Shown here piece by piece: positions 38,813 to 48,167 of a DNA stretch of 64,000 bases; position 1 is the first letter of the stretch, and every line of letters starts with the position of its first letter. A program made the position numbers and the translations under genes. The notes under the pieces were generated by a model, which searched no databases, was not told the origin of the DNA, and saw only the letters and a list, made by a program, of their open reading frames with translations. Source of the DNA: Thalassobacillus sp. CUG 92003. Its GTDB lineage: Bacteria; Bacillota; Bacilli; Bacillales; Halobacillaceae. The stretch spans positions 1-64,000 of the forward strand of contig NZ_JABLSJ010000005.1 of the NCBI RefSeq assembly GCF_013618635.1, in the 5' to 3' direction.

Positions 38813-39199
38813 CTAATAATATGGATAGGACGGTGGTTGCACGAACCGTTGTCTGGCTTTTTTCTGCTGCATGTCATTTATAATATTTTGAAAGTTATTA
38901 AGCGCTCCATTTATATCTTCAACATGCTTGGAAACATTTTTCCAGTCAATATCTTGAAGCAGCTTCGTGAATTGTTTCATCCATTCACTATTTTTTTGGG
39001 AAGAGGCATCCTTCGTCTTTTCTTTAGAATCCCCTTTGAATTCGTCCCAAAAGGAATCGTCTTCACCTAGCAGTAACCACTTTTCATAATAGGTTTGCAA
39101 CGATTGATGCTGCTTTCTTATATGAGCTTTCAGCTTAGGGTGCTTCATCACAAACTGCTTGAATTCCATAACCGTAGGATGCAGCTGTTTCTCCGCCAT
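38813..39199 (-). CDS. ylbD: YlbD family protein (spore coat-associated)
   Basis: A 128-residue helical protein with FKQFVMKHPKLKAHIRK, an EKWLLLGEDDSFWDEF motif and a Tyr/Pro-ended tail (PPSYPYY) typical of the YlbD family. The B. subtilis homolog is reported as a spore coat protein. The start at 39199 has AGAGGTG seven bases before it; an ATG two codons upstream is too close to that site. Confidence 0.87.
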   Translation of the reverse strand: MAEKQLHPTVMEFKQFVMKHPKLKAHIRKQHQSLQTYYEKWLLLGEDDSFWDEFKGDSKEKTKDASSQKNSEWMKQFTKLLQDIDWKNVSKHVEDINGALNNFQNIINDMQQKKARQRFVQPPSYPYY

Positions 39200-39257
39200 A
39201 CACATACACCTCTCTTGTTAACTACTCATTAGCCTATGAAGAATATGTGTGAAAGGT

Positions 39258-40325
39258 TCAGGGTATCGTCAAAAAATTCTGGGTGTAATAATCACGATGA
39301 ACCCCTACACCAAGATGCGTGTACGCTCCGTCCAATAAAGCTTCACGGTGGCCCTCACTGTTCAACCACCCATTGACGGCCGCTGCAGCATCAATGTATT
39401 GGGCTGCAATGTTCTCTCCTGCTCTGACATAGTGTACATCTCCTTTTTCAAGGCGTTCTTTTAATCCATCGCCATTTTGGGAATGATGAGAGAAATAATT
39501 TTCACTTTTCATGTCTTTGCTGTGAGCATAAGCGACATTTGCAGCCAACTTACTCCATTCTAGTTTTGATTTACTATGACGTTCTCTTATTTTATTTGTG
39601 ATCGTCATAATTTGCTGTTCATTGCCTGCTTGCACAGTCTTCCATTCTTCTTCCGACATAAACGGCGGCTCATGCAATTCACCACGGTAGGTGACACGAT
39701 AAGGTTGAAGTATCAGCAGCACTTCAGGGCTCATGACTCTGATAGAGGAGAGCTTTCGTGTGACGGTATCAAAATAAAGTTGAGCATATGTCTCATCATC
39801 CAGTTTCACTAGGGGTCTTTGAGCAAGATCGACTTCAGTTAATTCAAATGTATAAGTTCCTTCTGTCTCAAGCGTTAATGTCTCAGAAAATGGAGCGACA
39901 TCACTAACTTCATCGTAAGGTTGTCCAATGGAATAATCAGACATATGATTGATATCCCCCGTTCCCACCCAGGTAACGACCTTCCCTTCAGCAATGCCAA
40001 ACTGAAGGTAGGTAGTGGGCTGCTCATAAACCCACCACGTATAACCATACGCGCTCTTATCTTTTCTATCAGGTTCTCCCATCGTATCCATCAGCTCACG
40101 CGACGTTTTTCCCATCCATCCTTCTTGAGAAGCAGGTTCTTCCTTCTCTTTCGTTTCCGGTTCATCAGTTTCAGCTTCAATTGTTTCGTCTTCACTATCA
40201 GGCTCAAGCTTGTCTACTCCCTGCTCACTTGGCATGTGTACAGAACTGAACGAAAGGTTCTGCACCCCTATCCAACCAGCGACAGACACTAATAGAATCA
40301 AAGTGAAAATCACTAACTTTTTCAT
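39258..40325 (-). CDS. ylbC: CAP-domain secreted protein YlbC
   Basis: Exported or membrane-anchored protein of 355 residues. After an N-terminal hydrophobic segment comes an acidic Glu/Asp-rich linker, a CAP-associated N-terminal domain (SYGYTWWVYEQPTTYLQFG region), and a C-terminal CAP/SCP-like domain (LAANVAYAHSKDM, YFSHHSQNGD, AGENIA, SEGHREALL). It is the usual ylbC, function unknown. Confidence 0.92.
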   Translation of the reverse strand: MKKLVIFTLILLVSVAGWIGVQNLSFSSVHMPSEQGVDKLEPDSEDETIEAETDEPETKEKEEPASQEGWMGKTSRELMDTMGEPDRKDKSAYGYTWWVYEQPTTYLQFGIAEGKVVTWVGTGDINHMSDYSIGQPYDEVSDVAPFSETLTLETEGTYTFELTEVDLAQRPLVKLDDETYAQLYFDTVTRKLSSIRVMSPEVLLILQPYRVTYRGELHEPPFMSEEEWKTVQAGNEQQIMTITNKIRERHSKSKLEWSKLAANVAYAHSKDMKSENYFSHHSQNGDGLKERLEKGDVHYVRAGENIAAQYIDAAAAVNGWLNSEGHREALLDGAYTHLGVGVHRDYYTQNFLTIP

Positions 40326-40513
40326 GTTTTTTCTCCCTTTGTTTTACGATCTACTTTTATTATAAAGCCTCCCCATTGAAATTATGAATGAAGGCAACCT
40401 GAAAACTTGATTATTTGTATGTTTGATATGTGAGAAGGGTCTCTTTTTTCTGACTATCCTAACTATAATTGTATAACGCATCATATGATCACCTTATTCA
40501 CAGCCAATAATTT

Positions 40514-40550
40514 AAAAGGCAGGGCTTTAATGAACCAAAGCCTCTGCCTT
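40514..40550 (-). terminator. Rho-independent terminator of ylbB
   Basis: AAGGCAGAGGCTTT pairs with AAAGCCCTGCCTT (one bulge). The minus strand then reads TTAAATTA. It lies just after the ylbB stop. Confidence 0.7.
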
Positions 40551-40557
40551 ATTATCT

Positions 40558-40986
40558 TTAATGTAATTCAGGACGCTCTGAGATGTCCTGTAATGCGACA
40601 CCTGCTGCATGATCGGAAAGTTTTTCAATTGATAAGTCACCAAGAGAGAGAATGCCGATCAGTTTTTCTTTTTCTACCACAGGCAGTCGTCTGATTTGGT
40701 GCTCAGCCATGACATCACTTGCTTCCTGTAGTGAAGACTCTTGAGATATATGATATAGTTTGTCACTCATCACTTCTTGAATAGAAGTCGTCTCAGGTTT
40801 TTTCGCAGCATATCCGCGAATGGCGAGATCACGATCTGTGACCATACCGAATAACTTATGGTTCTCATCACAAACCGGAATAGCCCCTACATTCCGTTCT
40901 TTCATCAATTTAGCCGCATCAAATAATGAATCTTCTTTTTGACAACAAGCTACATCCTTGGTCATAATTTCCTTAACCGTTTTCAT
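40558..40986 (-). CDS. ylbB: CBS domain-containing protein YlbB
   Basis: Cytoplasmic protein of 142 residues consisting of two CBS motifs (IMTKDVACCQKEDSLFDAA with GMVTDRDLAIRG, and VMSDKLYHISQESSLQEA with GILSLGDLSI) that form one Bateman module, likely binding an adenine nucleotide. No catalytic domain is attached. A GGAGGA site precedes the ATG. Confidence 0.93.
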   Translation of the reverse strand: MKTVKEIMTKDVACCQKEDSLFDAAKLMKERNVGAIPVCDENHKLFGMVTDRDLAIRGYAAKKPETTSIQEVMSDKLYHISQESSLQEASDVMAEHQIRRLPVVEKEKLIGILSLGDLSIEKLSDHAAGVALQDISERPELH

Positions 40987-41200
40987 AGCTAAATCCTCCT
41001 TTGATAATAAACATCACGCTTTAGTGTGCCCAGTCTTACATATTTATTACATGCACACAGAGACAAGTTATAGTATAATGAATGAGCATAATGGTAGTCA
41101 TTAATATTATTCTCGACCCATGTTTTCAGGGCAAAAGAATTGCATCCTGGCAATATTCATACTAATATAGTTTTAAAGACCAACATGCGAGGTGGAAGAA

Positions 41201-41569
41201 ATGAAGTTAGAAAATACTGGAATTGAGGGCTTGGTACTCGAATATAGCCCATTGACCCATCTGATGGAAAAGAACGGATTTATGCTTGGCGGATCTTGGG
41301 ATTATGAACGGGTTACATATGATTATAAAATCAACTCTCCTGAGAAGAATATCACCTATTATTTGCGGATCCAAGGTTATGCGATCGAAGGGGATGTTGA
41401 TCGTAAAACGGCTGTCATTGAATTACTGCCGCCTTTGATTGGCAAACATTATTACCCTCACGGAGTCGAATATGGAGAGCAAGAAGAGTTTTCAAGCAGT
41501 ATCCTAGATAAAGCTTACAATTTACTTTCGAATTTAAAGGAAGAAATATCACATTATCATCAATCATAA
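41201..41569 (+). CDS. ylbA: YugN-like family protein (YlbA)
   Basis: A 122-residue protein of unknown function with the YugN family pattern: GFMLGGSWDYERVTYDYKI, YYLRIQGYAIEGDV and LLPPLIGKHYYPHGVEY. The ATG at 41201 has GAGGTG six bases upstream; an in-frame GTG three codons earlier overlaps that site. It is divergent from ylbB. Confidence 0.88.
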   Translation: MKLENTGIEGLVLEYSPLTHLMEKNGFMLGGSWDYERVTYDYKINSPEKNITYYLRIQGYAIEGDVDRKTAVIELLPPLIGKHYYPHGVEYGEQEEFSSSILDKAYNLLSNLKEEISHYHQS

Positions 41570-41587
41570 TATGATTGATTGTGGTAG

Positions 41588-41625
41588 CAGCTGCCTATAC
41601 TTAAAATAGAGGCAGCTGTTTTTTT
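41588..41625 (+). terminator. Rho-independent terminator of ylbA
   Basis: CAGCTGCCT pairs with AGGCAGCTG, followed by seven T. Confidence 0.88.
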
Positions 41626-41670
41626 CCAATTTAAAATAGGTTTTACTAGGAAAGGAGATACAAAAACAAA

Positions 41671-42729
41671 TTGTTCCGTTACCTTACGAAACGTCAATGG
41701 GTATTAATATTACTGGGTATTTTATTAGTCGTAGCAGGTTATTATATCTTACCAGTCTCAGTTCCTTTGATTGTAGCATTTGTCACCGCTTTATTTTTGA
41801 ATCCTTCCGTCCGATGGTTTCAATTTCGTTTTCGTATCAATCGTAAAATGGCCGTCACGATTGTTTTTCTGCTGTTTCTTATTTTTATTTCCATCATTGG
41901 CAGTTATGCTGTCACACGTGCTGTAAGTCAAATTGTCCAAATCGCAGATAACGTGCCTACATATGTGAACCAAGTGAATGGCATAATTGCAGATTGGGAA
42001 GAAAGCATGGACCGGTACGCGCAGAACCTTCCAGAAGAAGTCGTCAATAATTTAACAGAAGGCATTAAACGTAATGTAAGAGCCATGACTGATTCGATTA
42101 CGGCCAACTTCCAATTGGACCGGATGGCCTCGGCTGCGGCAAAGATTCCCGAATATCTCGTGAGTATCCTTGTATATTTAATTGCGTTATTTTTATTTAT
42201 GTTAGAATTACCACGGTTGAAAGAGAAAGCATACCAACATTTCACAGAGGATACGGCCGAAAAAGTTAAATTTATGAACGCGCGTTTATCCTATGTCGTA
42301 TTCGGCTTTTTAAAAGCTCAATTCTTTGTCAGTCTGATTATACTATTCGTGAGCTTTATTGGCTTGATATGGATTGCACCTGAAGTTGCGATATTGATGT
42401 CAATTATCATTTGGCTCATCGATTTTATTCCTATTATCGGTTCAATTATTATTCTTGGCCCCTGGGCACTGTTCGATTTATTATCCGGGAACATTGTGAG
42501 CGGAACAAAACTTGCTATTTTAGCTTTTGTCCTGCTGGCTATCAGAAGGACTGTCGAACCCAAAGTCATGGGACGGCACATCGGCTTGTCCCCGTTAGCA
42601 ACTCTAATTGCTATGTATTTAGGGTTACAACTTATCGGCGTAATCGGTTTTATTTTAGGTCCTCTTCTGTTAATTGCATTTAATTCTGCCAAGGAAGCAG
42701 GCATTATCAAATTGAATTACAAAATATAA
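41671..42729 (+). CDS. AI-2E family transporter (YtvI-like)
   Basis: Polytopic membrane protein of 352 residues with about eight helices in the AI-2E/PerM family pattern, including a soluble region (about 90-150), the central helix pair, and the C-terminal VEPKVMGRHIGLSPLATLIAMY signature. In bacilli the closest named member is the sporulation protein YtvI. The start is TTG behind AAAGGAG. It is not in this place in B. subtilis, and a repeat directly follows the stop codon. Confidence 0.8.
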   Translation: MFRYLTKRQWVLILLGILLVVAGYYILPVSVPLIVAFVTALFLNPSVRWFQFRFRINRKMAVTIVFLLFLIFISIIGSYAVTRAVSQIVQIADNVPTYVNQVNGIIADWEESMDRYAQNLPEEVVNNLTEGIKRNVRAMTDSITANFQLDRMASAAAKIPEYLVSILVYLIALFLFMLELPRLKEKAYQHFTEDTAEKVKFMNARLSYVVFGFLKAQFFVSLIILFVSFIGLIWIAPEVAILMSIIIWLIDFIPIIGSIIILGPWALFDLLSGNIVSGTKLAILAFVLLAIRRTVEPKVMGRHIGLSPLATLIAMYLGLQLIGVIGFILGPLLLIAFNSAKEAGIIKLNYKI

Positions 42730-42732
42730 AAC

Positions 42733-42950
42733 AGCACTGGGACAAAACACAAAACTTCCGAACGATTTCCACAAAATCGTTCGGAAGTTTTATGTTTTAA
42801 GGAAGTTGCAATGACCGCACCGTCAAAACATTCCGCTTTCCTGTGAAATCTTCGGCTCACGCTGTACCCACATGTGTCTCCATGGTTTGGACGCTCATGA
42901 TCATCATAGATCTTTAATGTTTCTCATGTTCGCTTCTTGACATTGACACC
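42733..42950. repeat. Degenerate dispersed repeat in reverse orientation (copy R3)
   Basis: The complement of this segment matches R2 in order: GAACATgagAAACATTAAA, CATGAGCGT, GAGCCGAAGAT, AGGAAAGCG, TGTTTTGACGG and GCGGTCATT. A 17-bp hairpin (42752-42790) shares the TTCCGAAC core of R2 and is followed by the CTGGGACAAAA end (42737-42747). The stretch between the two GGAAAGCG motifs of R2 is missing, as if deleted between direct repeats. Confidence 0.72.
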
Positions 42951-42961
42951 TATCAATTAAT

Positions 42962-43510
42962 TTATGTCCTTGCCTCTCTAATTTGTCGCTTATAGATAAA
43001 AATGTCCTGATCTGCGTCGTGAAAGCTGAACTGATTATGTTCCAAAACCCTTTGAGACGGAATATTATCCCGATCACACTCTGCCCTTACTTCCGTGACG
43101 TTGTTTAATTCAAACGCCCATTGACAGAGGGCGGAAACAGCTTCTGTAGCATATCCCTTCCCCCTCTCTTCCGGTACGATAGAGTAACCAATTTCAAGTG
43201 CACCCTCCTCTGATGGCGCCCCCTTGAACCCAGCATCCCCAATGACATACGAATGATTCCGGTCAAATATGGCCCACGGTCCAAACCCAAGATGGGACTT
43301 GTTATGGTGCAACTCTTCTAAATAAAGCGGCATCAAAGCTTTTAATCCCGAATGAGGCCATTCATTCGTCCGCTGCAAATCGAGCTGTTTAAAAAATTCT
43401 AACGGATGGTTGATGATGAGCCGACCCATCCATTCTTCAAATGGTCGTAACAACAAATGGGATGTTTTTAATAGCAATGCTTCAATTCCTTTCATGATTT
43501 CTTGTGGCAC
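42962..43510 (-). CDS. GNAT family N-acetyltransferase (RimJ/RimL type)
   Basis: Acetyl-CoA-dependent acetyltransferase of about 180 residues. The acetyl-CoA site is IVPEERGKGYATEAVSALCQWA and the RimL-like C-terminus has AECDRDNIPSQRVLEHNQF. The substrate is unknown. The start is uncertain: GTG at 43510 and ATG at 43495 both lack a clear ribosome site. Confidence 0.85.
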   Translation of the reverse strand: MPQEIMKGIEALLLKTSHLLLRPFEEWMGRLIINHPLEFFKQLDLQRTNEWPHSGLKALMPLYLEELHHNKSHLGFGPWAIFDRNHSYVIGDAGFKGAPSEEGALEIGYSIVPEERGKGYATEAVSALCQWAFELNNVTEVRAECDRDNIPSQRVLEHNQFSFHDADQDIFIYKRQIREART

Positions 43511-43652
43511 TATTCATTCTAAAGGAAACGACAGTTTATAATAACCTTCTGCTCTATAATTTTAGAAATTGAGCTTTTCACATTCCAGCCACTAAATTGA
43601 ATAACTACTTTAATATAACGATATGTTATACTATCTCTCTACCCTTCAGAAC

Positions 43653-43685
43653 TAAAAAAACGTATTTCACCACAGAAATACGTTT
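43653..43685 (-). terminator. Rho-independent terminator of ctaM
   Basis: AAACGTATTTC pairs perfectly with GAAATACGTTT. On the minus strand the T-run extends for seven bases. Confidence 0.85.
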
Positions 43686-43698
43686 CAAGCCTTCCACG

Positions 43699-44154
43699 TC
43701 ATGTACCTAGAATCGCTTTTAACATGCTCGTGGTCGTGCCTCCGTCATAAATGATGTATAAGAGTAAATAAACAGCAACACCAGTAATGGCGGTAAAAAA
43801 CCAGATAATGCTTGTAACGGGACCGATTTTTCTATGTTTTCCAATATTACGCTTAAACGCTAACGTTAATGATATGATACCGAATACAGCTCCAACCGTT
43901 GCAAGGAAAATGTGAAAAAGTAAGAAAATCGTGTAATAAATCTTAATTTCATCCGGTCCGCCAAAACTCGTATTACCTATGAAAATTGTGCGGCTGATAT
44001 AGATAATAAAGAAGGTTAGCGCACTGATCGATGCACCGACCATTACTTTTTTATGTGCCGCCGGACGTGCCAAACTTATAAGTATCCACCCTACAGCAAC
44101 CAATAGGGCGCTTAAGACTATGAAAAATGTGCTGAGTGTTGGTAATAAGGGCAT
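43699..44154 (-). CDS. ctaM: DUF420 protein CtaM (heme A oxidase maturation)
   Basis: Small membrane protein of 151 residues with about four helices and histidines in helix regions (YTIFLLFHIFLATVG). DUF420 proteins next to ctaG are CtaM; the S. aureus homolog is needed for the aa3-type oxidase. Here it follows ctaG by 90 bases, with a GAAAGCTTTCCTG inverted repeat between them (44200-44235). Confidence 0.85.
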   Translation of the reverse strand: MPLLPTLSTFFIVLSALLVAVGWILISLARPAAHKKVMVGASISALTFFIIYISRTIFIGNTSFGGPDEIKIYYTIFLLFHIFLATVGAVFGIISLTLAFKRNIGKHRKIGPVTSIIWFFTAITGVAVYLLLYIIYDGGTTTSMLKAILGT

Positions 44155-44199
44155 TCGTCTCTCTCCTCTTCATCTTTCCCTTTTGCTTTAAAATACAGA

Positions 44200-44235
44200 G
44201 AAAGCTTTCCTGTTTACCGATCCAGGAAAGCTTTC
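44200..44235. repeat. 13-bp inverted repeat between ctaG and ctaM
   Basis: GAAAGCTTTCCTG pairs perfectly with CAGGAAAGCTTTC. The T-tract on the minus strand is poor, so this is more likely a processing or attenuation hairpin than a full terminator. Confidence 0.55.
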
Positions 44236-44244
44236 CACTGGAAG

Positions 44245-45150
44245 TTACGTTTCATTTGAGGCACTCGAAGGCATCGGGTCCACAACATCTCCTTCTTGCT
44301 GAAACCATTCAAAGAAAATGCGTGCAATGATAGCTCCAAAAATGACCTCTTGGGTGATTTTCATAACGATACCGCCGAGTTGCTGATCTTCAACCAGAGG
44401 TATAGGAGTAAAGAACTGAGGTCCACTCAGGCTATTGGACAAACCATTCAATACATCAGCAGGCACACATAAGCTGAGTGCTTGAATCCAAGCCCCCGAT
44501 TGGCTGTAAGTCTCATATATCGGAGCGCCAGCAAAGATTATTAAGCCACACGCCGGTGTAATCAATACACCGTTGGCAAATATATAACCTATTTTCAAAA
44601 TGGGACTCATCGTCTGCATACTTTTCAAGGGGGTAAAGACTGGCCACCACATACAAAAGGCCGTGAACAGGATGACTGTAGTGATGACGGCATGAGCAAT
44701 TTCGTCCGATTTAGCAAAATCGAAGATGGCAGGCATATGGTATATCGAGAACAACCCATTAAACAGTAGAATAGCGATTAACGGTTTTGTCAGTAATCGC
44801 AACAAAGGAGCAATACCATTTAAGCTAAAAAGCTTTTGCCACATCCAAACGGGTAACCCTCGAATCACTAATAAAGGGAATAATAAAAAATACAAAGCCA
44901 TTTGTGACATGTGAGCCGTAAACATAATGTGTGACAACAAATCGACCGGTGAACCTTTTATAACGTATAAAAGCAACATACTTGAGTAAAACATAGTCTG
45001 TTGTTTCGGTGTTGGGGCTGGTTCATTCGTAAACCGATAGCGTCCAGGGCCCGTGAGATAGTAATAAGCTGCTGATAAGAGAACAATGAACAGCAAGTAG
45101 TATGGACTCCATAAAGCCCGGAAACCAAACATATATAATTCAAGCCACAT
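44245..45150 (-). CDS. ctaG: Cytochrome c oxidase assembly factor CtaG
   Basis: Polytopic membrane protein needed to assemble caa3 oxidase. About seven helices are visible; family segments are FGFRALWSPYYLL near the N-terminus, HIMFTAHMSQMALYFLLFPLL and WWPVFTPL. The ATG at 45150 has GGAGTGG upstream and matches the homolog start; an ATG at 45186 would add 12 residues. 301 residues. A terminator separates it from ctaF, so it may have its own promoter. Confidence 0.92.
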   Translation of the reverse strand: MWLELYMFGFRALWSPYYLLFIVLLSAAYYYLTGPGRYRFTNEPAPTPKQQTMFYSSMLLLYVIKGSPVDLLSHIMFTAHMSQMALYFLLFPLLVIRGLPVWMWQKLFSLNGIAPLLRLLTKPLIAILLFNGLFSIYHMPAIFDFAKSDEIAHAVITTVILFTAFCMWWPVFTPLKSMQTMSPILKIGYIFANGVLITPACGLIIFAGAPIYETYSQSGAWIQALSLCVPADVLNGLSNSLSGPQFFTPIPLVEDQQLGGIVMKITQEVIFGAIIARIFFEWFQQEGDVVDPMPSSASNET

Positions 45151-45296
45151 AAAAGGATCCACTCCATTAGTAAGTATGTTCTTCATCCATTCTATCTAAT
45201 TTTAAACAAAATATCGAGTTGTTCCAATCCCTAGAGCCCACAATTCAAAATATCGACATAATTTGTTCACAATGACATTGGCCAACAGAACCACTA

Positions 45297-45332
45297 AAAA
45301 AGAAGAGGCCGGCAATAAAGCGCGACCTCTTC
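45297..45332 (-). terminator. Rho-independent terminator of the ctaCDEF operon
   Basis: GAAGAGG pairs with CCTCTTC around a GC-rich loop, followed by six T on the minus strand. Confidence 0.8.
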
Positions 45333-45340
45333 CTTAAAGT

Positions 45341-45664
45341 TTACCACCAAATAATGGTCGTGAAGGTGATGATGGTGAGTATACCTATGGAAATGCCACC
45401 AAACATCATGACTGACACCATCGAATGACCTTTATTTTTCATGTGCATGAAATAGTAAAGTTGGAAAAGCACCTGAACAATAGCTAGAATGATCAAAATC
45501 GGGATTACAAAAAATGACGTTACTTCTGCTAAAACAAGTCCGAATGCTACCAGGGTAAACATGATCATTAAGGCAAACGTGATGACTTGTTGTTTCATTT
45601 CTTCTTTACTGTGTTTTTTCTTGAAATCTACCGGCTTATTAGCGGAATTGGTGTTATTGGCCAT
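45341..45664 (-). CDS. ctaF: Cytochrome c oxidase subunit IV (CtaF)
   Basis: Small oxidase subunit of 107 residues with three transmembrane helices (TFALMIMFTLVAFGLVLAEV, then FVIPILIILAIVQVLFQLYYFMHMK, then the C-terminal helix). The HMKNKGHS segment is typical of bacterial subunit IV. It begins 3 bases after ctaE. Confidence 0.93.
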   Translation of the reverse strand: MANNTNSANKPVDFKKKHSKEEMKQQVITFALMIMFTLVAFGLVLAEVTSFFVIPILIILAIVQVLFQLYYFMHMKNKGHSMVSVMMFGGISIGILTIITFTTIIWW

Positions 45665-45667
45665 ACG

Positions 45668-46291
45668 TTAACCCACCTTTCCCATAAGATATACAACAGT
45701 AAAGATGAACACCCAAACAACGTCAATAAAGTGCCAGTATAAGCTTGCAACGTAAAATTTAGGTGCATTGTATAAATTTAAACCACGCTTAGCATTTCGC
45801 AACATCAAAGACGTAATCCAAAGGAGTCCAAACAATACGTGACCTCCGTGGAATCCAACTAATGTATAAAAGGCTGAACCCATGGCAGATGATTGAAAGG
45901 TGAATTCATATTCGTGAATATAGTGAGTGAATTCATATATTTCAAACCCGAGGAAACCTAAACCTAAGAATACGGTAATGGCGAGCCACGTCTGCATTTT
46001 TTTAAAGTCATTGTTCTTCATATGGTACATCGCGTATACACTTGTGAGCGAGCTTGTCAGAAGCAGCATGGTCATAATAAACACAAGCTCAAGACCAAAC
46101 ATCTCGCTTCTTGTAGGGTCTTGGGCATTCGATTCATTTAACGCGAGGTAGGTCCCGAACAAGCTTGCGAACAACACTGTTTCTCCACCAAGAAAGAACC
46201 AAAAACCTAAAAACTTATTTTGACCCTCATGGGTGGCTTTTTCCGGTTCATGCGGCATTTCTTTTGGATTTAACACGTCATCATGACTCAT
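45668..46291 (-). CDS. ctaE: Cytochrome c oxidase subunit III (CtaE)
   Basis: Membrane subunit of the caa3 oxidase, 207 residues and five helices, with the N-terminal KFLGFWFFLGGETVLFAS and the conserved TLVGFHGGHVLFGLLW and LYWHFIDVVWVFIF motifs. The ATG at 46291 overlaps the ctaD stop by 11 bases and has GGAAGGTGG upstream. Confidence 0.96.
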   Translation of the reverse strand: MSHDDVLNPKEMPHEPEKATHEGQNKFLGFWFFLGGETVLFASLFGTYLALNESNAQDPTRSEMFGLELVFIMTMLLLTSSLTSVYAMYHMKNNDFKKMQTWLAITVFLGLGFLGFEIYEFTHYIHEYEFTFQSSAMGSAFYTLVGFHGGHVLFGLLWITSLMLRNAKRGLNLYNAPKFYVASLYWHFIDVVWVFIFTVVYLMGKVG

Positions 46292-48146
46292 GGTTGCCAC
46301 CACCTTCCTCTAGTTCTTCTTTATGGACATGGTAGCCCAAATCATCTTTTAATGAACGGGTCAACATACTTCCTAAGGTAATCCCCATCCCGATAAAGAC
46401 TAAGGCCAGCCAACCTTTATGATCAACCTGATAAATAAAGCCAAACCCGGCTATAAACAAGCCTAGCGACATAAGAAACGGAAGGAATGAACCGTTCGGC
46501 ATGTGAATGTCTCCAAGAGGTTCTGCCGGCGTCATACCTGTTTTACCGTCCTGCTTCTCAATCCATAAAGGATCAAGTCCTCTTACTAGCGGTGTTTGCT
46601 TGAAATTATAGAAAGGGGGCGGCGAAGGTATGGACCACTCGAGTGTTCTTCCATCCCACGGATCTCCACTGACCTTCTTCTCTTTCATGGCTGTATAGAT
46701 AACGTTATAAACAAAAATGAGTGTGCCGATGGCCATTAGGAAAGCACCAACCGTACTAATTAAGTTCCCTAAATCAAGGCCTTGTCCTTCTTGATAGGTC
46801 CAATAACGACGCGGCATCCCCATTAATCCAAGAAAATGTTGAATGAAGAAAGTTAAATGAAATCCGATGAAAAACGGCCAGAAAGCCAGTTTTCCTAACT
46901 TTTCATTCAATACTTTACCGAACATCTTCGGCCACCAGTAGTGGAGTGCTGCAAAGAATCCGAATACAACACCGCCTACAATGACATAGTGGAAGTGCGC
47001 AACTACAAAGTAAGTATCATGGTATTGATAGTCAGCGGCAGCTGCTGCAAGCATAACCCCAGTCATACCACCAATGGTGAACGTAGGAATAAATGCAATT
47101 GACCAAAGCATAGCTGATGTCATGCGGATTTTTCCGCCCCACATCGTAAAGAGCCAGTTGAAAATTTTGATGCCTGTCGGTACTGCAATAGCCATTGTTG
47201 AAACAGCAAAAATGGAATTGGCTACTGGTCCAAGACCTGTGGTGAACATGTGGTGGGCCCATACCATAAAGCCAAGGAAGCCAATTAATACTGTCGCAAA
47301 TACCATTGCAGAATACCCGAATAATCGTTTCGTGGAAAAAGTGGAGAAAATATCACTGAAAGCTCCAAACACCGGAAGAATTAAGATATACACTTCCGGG
47401 TGGCCAAATATCCAGAATAAATGCTCCCAAATGATAGCGTTTCCTCCTAAACCGACGTCAAAAAACGCCGATCCGAACATGCGGTCAAACATTAATAGAA
47501 ACAGACCAACCGTCAATGCCGGGAAAGCAAATAAGATAAGGTTACTTGTGACAAAGGAAGCCCAGGTGAAAAGCGGCATCCGCATATAACTCATACCTGG
47601 AGCTCTCATATTAACGATGGTGACCAGAAAATTGATACCACCTATCAGGGTCCCTGCACCAGAGATTTGTAAACCTATTACATAATAATCGACACCGTGG
47701 CCCGGGGATGTGGCTGAAAGTGGAGCATAAGCTGTCCACCCAGCATCCGGTGCGCCTCCCAGAAACCACGAGCAGTTAAGTATTAGACCTCCAGCTAAAA
47801 AGAGCCAAAATCCAAGTGAGTTCAAAAATGGAAAGGCTACGTCCCGCGCCCCAATTTGCAGCGGAACGACAGCATTCATTAAAGCAAATATCAACGGCAT
47901 TGCAGCCAGGAAAATCATTGTTGTTCCATGCATGGTGATCATTTCGTTATATAAACCCGCACTGATGAAATCGCTGTTGGGTTGCATCAGTTGAATGCGG
48001 ATAAGCATGGCTTCAAGTCCGCCGATCAAGAAAAATATACCACCGGAAACCAAGTAGAGTTGAGCTATCTTTTTATGGTCAACAGTGGTTAAATAATCCC
48101 ATATCGCAGCGCCTAACCCACGCTTCTGCGCTAAAGCTGTACTCAC
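46281..48146 (-). CDS. ctaD: Cytochrome c oxidase subunit I (CtaD)
   Basis: Catalytic subunit of the heme-copper oxidase, 621 residues, twelve or more helices. Heme and CuB ligand motifs are MHGTTMIFL, WIFGHPEVYILILP, VWAHHMFTTG and YFVVAHFHYVIVGG. The GHPEVY motif with the cross-linked His-Tyr marks the A-type oxidase. It lies 21 bases after ctaC. Confidence 0.98.
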   Translation of the reverse strand: MSTALAQKRGLGAAIWDYLTTVDHKKIAQLYLVSGGIFFLIGGLEAMLIRIQLMQPNSDFISAGLYNEMITMHGTTMIFLAAMPLIFALMNAVVPLQIGARDVAFPFLNSLGFWLFLAGGLILNCSWFLGGAPDAGWTAYAPLSATSPGHGVDYYVIGLQISGAGTLIGGINFLVTIVNMRAPGMSYMRMPLFTWASFVTSNLILFAFPALTVGLFLLMFDRMFGSAFFDVGLGGNAIIWEHLFWIFGHPEVYILILPVFGAFSDIFSTFSTKRLFGYSAMVFATVLIGFLGFMVWAHHMFTTGLGPVANSIFAVSTMAIAVPTGIKIFNWLFTMWGGKIRMTSAMLWSIAFIPTFTIGGMTGVMLAAAAADYQYHDTYFVVAHFHYVIVGGVVFGFFAALHYWWPKMFGKVLNEKLGKLAFWPFFIGFHLTFFIQHFLGLMGMPRRYWTYQEGQGLDLGNLISTVGAFLMAIGTLIFVYNVIYTAMKEKKVSGDPWDGRTLEWSIPSPPPFYNFKQTPLVRGLDPLWIEKQDGKTGMTPAEPLGDIHMPNGSFLPFLMSLGLFIAGFGFIYQVDHKGWLALVFIGMGITLGSMLTRSLKDDLGYHVHKEELEEGGGNHES

Positions 48147-48167
48147 GCTTTTACCCCCTTATTCATA

